Both the position numbers and the translations under genes were made by a program. A stretch of DNA of 64,000 nt from Molossus alvarezi (Eukaryota; Chordata; Mammalia; Chiroptera; Molossidae), in NCBI GenBank assembly GCA_037176705.1, contig CM073885.1, positions 216,888,290-216,952,289 on the forward strand. Direction: 5' to 3'. The notes beneath the pieces are model-generated. The model made no database searches and was not told where the DNA came from. It saw only the letters and a list, made by a program, of their open reading frames with translations. This document shows, piece by piece, positions 58,627-64,000 of this stretch (the stretch's first letter is position 1; the number at the start of each line of letters is the position of its first letter).

Positions 58627-60797
58627 ATGGCAATAAATAAGTACACATCAATTATAACCTTAAATGTGAATGGTTTGAATGCTCTGAAAAAAAGACACAG
58701 AGTAGCTGACTGGATAAGAAAGCATGATTCACATATATGTTATTTACAAGAGACCCACCTCACAACAAAAGACTCACATAAGTTGCAAGTGAAGGGGTGG
58801 AAAAAAATCTTTCAAGTACATGGAAAGTAAAAAGAACTTCGGGTAGTTATACTCATATCTGATAAAGTAGATTTCAAAATGAAAACCATAACTAGAGACA
58901 AAGAAGGCCACTGCATAATATTGAAAGGATCTATCCAACAGGAAGATATAACCTTGGTAAACATATATGAACCTAACATAGGAGCACCAACATATATTAA
59001 AGATCTTCTGGAGGACTTCAAGGAGAAATCAACAGCAATACAATCATAGCAGGGGACTTCAACACCTGGCTCACATCACTGGATAGATCATCTAGACAAA
59101 AAATTAACAAGGAAACACAGACTCTAAATGAAGTGCTAGATCAAATGGATTTAATAGATCTACAGAGAATTATACCCCAAAAATGCAGAATTCACATTCT
59201 TCTCAAGTGCATATGGGACATGCTCGAAGACAGACCACATGTTAAGGCACAAGCTAAGTCTCTAGAGATTCAAGAAGATTGAAATCATATCAAGCATCTT
59301 CTCAGATCATATTGGCATGAAACTAGAAATCGACTGCAACAAGAACATGCAAAGACAGTTGAAAACATGTAGGCTAAATAGCATGTTATTGAACAATGAA
59401 TGGGTTACCATGGAGATCAAGGAAGAAATTAAAAACTTCCTGGAAAGCAATGAAAATGAACACACAACAACACAAAATCATTGGGATTCAGCAAAAGCAG
59501 TTCTGAGGGAAGTTCATAGCACTACAGGCCTACTTCAAGAATCATGAAAGATATTTAATAGACAATCTAACCTCACAACTTAGAGAACTAGAAAGAAAAC
59601 AAATAGAAAACCCCAGAGCAAGTAGAAAGGAGAAAATAGTAAAGATCAGAGCAGAAATAAATGACCTGGAGACCAAAAAAAAAAACATTAAAAGGATCAA
59701 TGAAACAATGAGCTGGTTCTTTGAAAAGATAACCAAGATTAATGGACTGTTAGCTAGACTCACCAAGAAACAAAGAGAGAGAACCCAAATACACAAAATC
59801 AGAAAAGAAAGAGGAGAAATAATAACTGACACCACAGAAATACAACAGATTGTTAAAAAATATTATGAACAATTATATGGCAACTAATTCGACAATCTAA
59901 GCAAAATGGACAGATTGCTAGAAACACATAGTCTCCCAAAACTGAACCAGGAAGAGATAGAAAACTGGAACAGACCAATAACAACAAAAGAAATTGAAGC
60001 TGTAATCATGATTCTCACAGCAAACAAAAGCCCAGTCCGGGATGGCTTCACGGGGGAATTTTACCAAACATTCAAAGTAGAACTAATACCCATTCTCCTC
60101 AAACTATTTCCAAAAATTCAAGAAGAAGGAAGACTTCCAAACTCGTTTTATGAGGTCAGCATAATTCTAACTCCAAAACCAGAAAAAGACACTACAAAGA
60201 AGAAAAAAAAACTACAGGCCAATATCCCTGATGAACATAGATGCCAAAATCCTTAACAAAATACTAGCAAATCAAATCCAGCAATACATCAAAAAATGAC
60301 TCACCATGACCAAGTAGGATTCATCCCAGGGATGCAAGGTTGGTACAATATTCGCAAATCAATAAATGTGATCACCTCATAAACAAAATGAAAGATAAAA
60401 ATTATATGATCATATCAATAGACGCTGAAAAAGCATTCAACAAAATCCAACACCCATTTCTGATAAAAATGCTCAGCAATCTGGGAATAGAGGGATCATA
60501 TCTCAACATAATAAAGGCCATATATGAAATACCTACCGCGCCCTGGCCGGTTTGGCTCAGCGGTTAGAGCATTGGCCTGCGGTCCGGAGAGACCCGGGTT
60601 CGGTTCCCGCTAAGGGCACGTACCTCGGTTGCAGTTTGTCCCCGGCCCTGGTCGGTTGTGCGGGTGGCAGCCACTCGATGTGTCCCTTCACATCGATGTT
60701 TCTCTCTCTCTCTCTGTTCCTCTCTCTCCCTCCCACTCTACCTGAACAAAAAATGGAAAAATGTCCTCTGGTGAGGATTAAAAAAAAAAAAAAAAAA

Positions 60798-60832
<35 letters not shown>

Positions 60833-61400
60833 AATACCTACCGCCAACATCATACTCAATGGGCAAAAACTAAAAGCATTTCCCTTAAGAACAGAAACAC
60901 GACAAGGATGCCCATTTTCACCATTCTTATTTAACATAGTACTGGAAGTCTTAGCCTCAGCAATCAGACAGGAAGAAAAAGTAAAAGGGATCCAAATTGG
61001 AAAGAAGGAAGTGAAACAGTAATTATTCACAGAGGACATGATACTATACGTAGAAAACCCCAAAGACTCCATCAAAATTTTACTAGACTTAATAAATGAA
61101 CTTGGCAAAGTAGCAGAATACAAAATTAACGTCAAGAAATCGACGGCATTCTTATAGACCAATGATGAATTCACAGTAAGAAAAACTAAAAATATAACCC
61201 CTTTTACCATTGCAGCAAAAAAAAATTAAGATACCTAGGAATAAACTAAACCAAAGAAATAACAGACCTATTTGCAGAAAACTACAGGTCATTGAAAAAA
61301 GAAATAGAGGAAGATATAAAAAAGTGGACGCACATACCTTGTTCATGGATTGGAAGAATCAACATCATTAAAATGTCCAAACTACCTAAAGAAATCTATT
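58627..61400 (+). pseudogene. L1 ORF2 pseudogene (endonuclease-reverse transcriptase)
   Basis: ORF2p nicks target DNA and copies L1 RNA. The start AAAATGGCAATAAATAAG aligns with the second copy at 61821. The first break is a stop at 58828 (GGAAAGTAA against GGAAAAGAA in the good copy). Later frames keep [18 protein letters not shown] and [13 protein letters not shown] blocks in separate pieces. The RT active site, FADD in the good copy, reads F-T-E-D here (about 61024-61035) just after an in-frame TAA. A SINE at 60540-60830 splits the RT domain. Dead by many independent lesions. Confidence 0.93.
60540..60830 (+). mobile_element. Young Ves-type SINE (type B) inside L1 ORF2
   Basis: Complete sense copy, CpG-rich head (GCGGTCCGGAGAGACCCGGG), ending in a very long A-run (about 50 bp, one C). 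Perfect 14-bp target duplication GAAATACCTACCGC at 60526-60539 and 60831-60844. The long pure tail and clean duplication suggest a recent insertion. Confidence 0.97.
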
Positions 61401-61409
61401 GATTAAGCT

Positions 61410-61775
61410 CAGAGAGCCCCAAGTAAGAAGAACCCAAACAGGCCCACACCAAGACACATAGTAATCAAACTGCCAAAAATTCAAGACAAAGAGAGAATCC
61501 TAAAAGCAGCAAGAGATAAGCAACAGGTTACCTACAAAGGAACCCCCATAAGGCTCTCAGCTGACTTCTCACAAGAAACATTACAGGCTCGAAGGGAATG
61601 GCATGAAGTAATCAAGGTCATGAGAAACAAGGATATGAATCCAAGACTACTCTACCCAGCAAGGCTATCGTTCAAAATAGAAGGCCAAATAAAGAGCTTC
61701 CCAGACAAAATAAGGCTAAGGGAGTACATTAGCACCAAACCAGCACTGCAAGAAATGTTAAAAGGACTGCTGTAA
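61410..61775 (+). CDS. L1 ORF1p C-terminal domain, 5'-truncated but open
   Basis: 121 codons open to TAA at 61773-61775, with no upstream start in this copy. The order matches ORF1p from the end of the RRM linker through the C-terminal domain: RPTPRHIVIKLPK, then TYKGTPIRLSADFS, LQARREWHEVIKVM, NPRLLYPARLSFK, IKSFPDKIRLREY and a final ALQEMLKGLL. These basic segments bind RNA in known ORF1p proteins. The aligned part of the older copy at 58165-58500 is broken. Probably not expressed on its own because the 5' part is missing. Confidence 0.9.
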   Translation, partial: QRAPSKKNPNRPTPRHIVIKLPKIQDKERILKAARDKQQVTYKGTPIRLSADFSQETLQARREWHEVIKVMRNKDMNPRLLYPARLSFKIEGQIKSFPDKIRLREYISTKPALQEMLKGLL

Positions 61776-61820
61776 TTACCAGGAGAAATGGGAAGAAAAA
61801 CAGAACCACACTAAACAAAA

Positions 61821-64000
61821 ATGGCAATAAATAAGTACATATCAATAACCACCTTAAATGTAAATGGACTGAATGCTCCCATAAAAAGACACAGAGTAGC
61901 TGACTGGATAAGAAAGCAAGACTCATCTATATGCTGTTTACAAGAAACCCACCTCACAACAAAAGACTCACATAGATTGAAAGTGAAGGGATGGAAAAAA
62001 ATCTTTCAAACAAATGGAAAAGAAAAAAAAGCTGGGGTAGCAATACTGATATCTGATAAAATAGACTTCAGATTGAAGGCCATAACTAGAGACAAAGAAG
62101 CCCACTACATAATATTGAAAGGATCTATCCAACAGGAAGATATAACCTTGATAAACATATATGCACCCAATATAGGAGCACCAAAATATATTAAAAATCT
62201 TCTGGAGGACTTCCAAGGAGAAATCGATAGTAATACAATCATAACAGGGGACTTCAACACCCCGCTCACATCACTGGATAGATCCTCTAGACAAAAAATT
62301 AGCAAGGAAACAGAGACTCTAAATGAAGCACTAGACCAAATGGATTTAATAGATATCTACAAAGAACTACACCCCAAAACTACAGAATTCACATTCTTCT
62401 CAAGTGCACATGGGACATTCTCAAAGATAGACCACATGTTAGGGCACAAACTAAGTCTCTACAAGTTCAAGAAGATTGAAATTATAACAAGCATCTTCTC
62501 AGACCACAATGGTATGAAACTAGAAATCAATTGCAAGAAGAACATGCAAAGACATTTTAACACATGGAAGCTAAATAGAATGTTATTAAACAATGAATGG
62601 GTCACCGAGGAAATCAAGGAAGAAATCAAAAACTTCCTGGAAACCAATGAAAATGAGGACACAACAATACAAAATCTATGGGATGCAGCAAAAGCAGTTC
62701 TGAGAGGGAACTTTATAGCACTACAGGCCTACCTCAAAAAAGAAGAAAAATCTCTAATAGACTACCTAACCTCACAACTTAAAGAACTAGAGAGTAAACA
62801 AAAAGAAAACCCCAGAGCAAGTAGAAGAAAAGAAATAGTAAGGATCAGAGCAGAAATAAACGACATAGAGACCAAAAAAACAATCCAGAGGATCAATAAA
62901 ACAAAGAGCTGGTTTTTCGAAAAGATAAACAAGATTGATGGACCCTTAGCTAGACTCACCAAGAAACAAAGAGAGAGAACCCAAATACATAAAATCAGAA
63001 ATGAAACAGGAGAGATAACAACTGACCCTACAGAAATACAAAAGATCGTTAACAACTACTATGAAAAATTATACGGCAACAAATTCAAAAATCTAGGCGA
63101 AATGGACAAATTTCTAGAAACACATAGTCTCCCAAAATTGGATCAGATAGAGATTGAAAACTTGAACAGACCAATAACAACAGAAGAAATTGAAGATGTA
63201 ATCAAGACTCTTCCAGCAAACAAAAGCCCAGGCCCGGATGGCTTCACAGGGGAGTTTTACCGAACATTCAAAGAAGAACTAATACCCATTCTCCTCAAAC
63301 TATTTCAAAAAATTCAAGAAGAAGGAAGACTTCCAAACTCGTTTTATGAAGCCAGCATAACTCTAATTCCAAAACCAGAAAAAGACACAACAAAGAAAGA
63401 AAACTACAGGCCAATATCCCTGATGAACATAGATGCCAAAATCCTGAACAAAATACTAGCAAATCGAATCCAGCAATACACCAGAAAAATTATCCACCAT
63501 GACCAGGTGGGATTCATCCCAGGGATGCAAGGCTGGTACAATATTCGCAAATCCATAAATGTGATACACCACATAAATAAATTGAAGAATAAAAACCACA
63601 TGATCATATCAATAGATGCCGAAAAAGCCTTTGACAAAATCCAGCATCCATTTCTGATAAAAACGCTCAGCAGTGTGGGAATAGAGGGATCATATCTCGA
63701 CACCATAAAGGCCATATATGAAAGACCTACAGCCAACATCATACTCAATGGGCAAAAACTAAAAGCATTTCCCTTAAGAACAGGAACAAGGCAAGGATGC
63801 CCACTTTCGCCACTCCTATTTAACATAGTACTGGAAGTCTTAGCCACAGCAATCAGACAGGAAGAAAAAATAAAAGGGATCCAAATTGGAAAGGAGGAAG
63901 TGAAATTGTCATTATTTGCAGATGACATGATACTGTACATAGAAAATCCCAAAGACTCCACCAAAAGCTTACTAGACTTAATAAATGAATTTGGCAAAGT
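61821..64000 (+). CDS. L1 ORF2p, intact as far as the window shows (3' partial)
   Basis: Endonuclease and reverse transcriptase of L1. From ATG 61821 (CAAAAATGG) the frame is open for 726 codons to the window edge. EN domain, about residues 1-240: LNVNGL near 12-17, QETH 41-44 (Glu), GDFNTPL (Asp, Asn), FSKIDHML (Asp) and SDHNG (Asp-His) are all present, i.e. the known catalytic set. RT domain: [42 protein letters not shown] (catalytic Asp), [16 protein letters not shown] and [10 protein letters not shown] with the FADD pair at codons 699-702. The usual protein is about 1,275 residues, so some 550 C-terminal residues lie outside. The state of the C-terminal Cys-rich part is unknown. Confidence 0.95.
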   Translation, partial: MAINKYISITTLNVNGLNAPIKRHRVADWIRKQDSSICCLQETHLTTKDSHRLKVKGWKKIFQTNGKEKKAGVAILISDKIDFRLKAITRDKEAHYIILKGSIQQEDITLINIYAPNIGAPKYIKNLLEDFQGEIDSNTIITGDFNTPLTSLDRSSRQKISKETETLNEALDQMDLIDIYKELHPKTTEFTFFSSAHGTFSKIDHMLGHKLSLYKFKKIEIITSIFSDHNGMKLEINCKKNMQRHFNTWKLNRMLLNNEWVTEEIKEEIKNFLETNENEDTTIQNLWDAAKAVLRGNFIALQAYLKKEEKSLIDYLTSQLKELESKQKENPRASRRKEIVRIRAEINDIETKKTIQRINKTKSWFFEKINKIDGPLARLTKKQRERTQIHKIRNETGEITTDPTEIQKIVNNYYEKLYGNKFKNLGEMDKFLETHSLPKLDQIEIENLNRPITTEEIEDVIKTLPANKSPGPDGFTGEFYRTFKEELIPILLKLFQKIQEEGRLPNSFYEASITLIPKPEKDTTKKENYRPISLMNIDAKILNKILANRIQQYTRKIIHHDQVGFIPGMQGWYNIRKSINVIHHINKLKNKNHMIISIDAEKAFDKIQHPFLIKTLSSVGIEGSYLDTIKAIYERPTANIILNGQKLKAFPLRTGTRQGCPLSPLLFNIVLEVLATAIRQEEKIKGIQIGKEEVKLSLFADDMILYIENPKDSTKSLLDLINEFGK

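Larger units (their letters stand above)
56427..61405 (+). mobile_element. Decayed L1 with 5' UTR, ORF1 and ORF2
   Basis: Sense L1 running from its 5' UTR (monomer-like repeats at 56427-56820) through ORF1 (from 57629) and ORF2 (from 58627) to PKEIY-like sequence near 61400, where another L1 follows. It carries many stops and frameshifts, a (TA)n tract at 58514-58561 and a SINE in ORF2. Its 3' end is not in the window. Confidence 0.93.
61406..64000 (+). mobile_element. Young 5'-truncated L1 joined to the older L1
   Basis: Begins abruptly within ORF1 (first in-frame codons from 61410) after GAAATCTATTGATTAAG of the older L1. It runs in the same orientation off the right edge. It has an intact ORF1 C-terminus, a 45-bp intergenic gap and an open ORF2. 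It lacks a 5' UTR promoter and the ORF1 N-terminus, so this copy cannot make a full L1 particle itself. Confidence 0.93.

Noticed and set aside
60557..61210. 217-codon minus-strand open frame
   Set aside because: Runs antisense through L1 ORF2, the SINE A-run (as poly-Phe) and the SINE head. An artefact of the repeats.
63404..63997. 197-codon minus-strand open frame
   Set aside because: Antisense shadow of the intact L1 ORF2 reverse transcriptase region.

Overview
This window looks like a gene-poor, AT-rich piece of a mammalian nuclear genome, most likely from a bat. The main evidence is more than 20 tRNA-derived SINEs of the bat Ves kind. They have a tRNA-like head (GGCCGGTTTGGCTCAG, then a GGTTCGATTCCC-like B box), a CT-rich body and an A-rich tail, and most have clear target-site duplications. 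Ancient mammalian repeats (L2, MIR, Tigger1, old L1) form the background. Younger L1s carry a bat-like ORF2. I saw no Helitron, young hAT or mariner copies, which argues mildly against Myotis-like vespertilionids. The species cannot be fixed from the sequence.

Layout. 1-6.4 kb is a fossil, nearly full-length L1 on the minus strand, cut by a Tigger1-like DNA transposon and three SINEs. 6.4-34 kb is old non-coding DNA with scattered L2, MIR, L1 3' ends, LTR-like pieces, microsatellites and SINEs, including a nearly full-length antisense L2 (24.2-27.3 kb). 34.26-43.02 kb is a large inverted duplication: two arms of about 2.2 kb, about 97% identical where compared by eye, around a 4.3 kb spacer. 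43-47.8 kb is mostly unique. 47.8-52.4 kb holds three L1 copies, one with a twin-priming inversion. 53-56.2 kb holds LTR-like DNA and a sense L2. 56.4-61.4 kb is a decayed L1 with a monomeric 5' UTR, both ORFs and a SINE in ORF2. At about 61.4 kb a second, 5'-truncated young L1 is joined to it in the same orientation. Its ORF1 C-terminus is intact and its ORF2 is open for 726 codons, with the visible EN and RT catalytic motifs kept, until the window ends.

I found no confident host protein-coding gene, no structural RNA gene and no CRISPR. The only host-exon candidate is a weak minus-strand terminal exon near 36.73-36.82 kb in the palindrome spacer. The only substantial intact protein-coding sequence is L1 ORF2 at the right end. 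The most interesting structures are the inverted duplication, the young L1 joined to an old one, the twin-primed L1, and several unusual SINE events.
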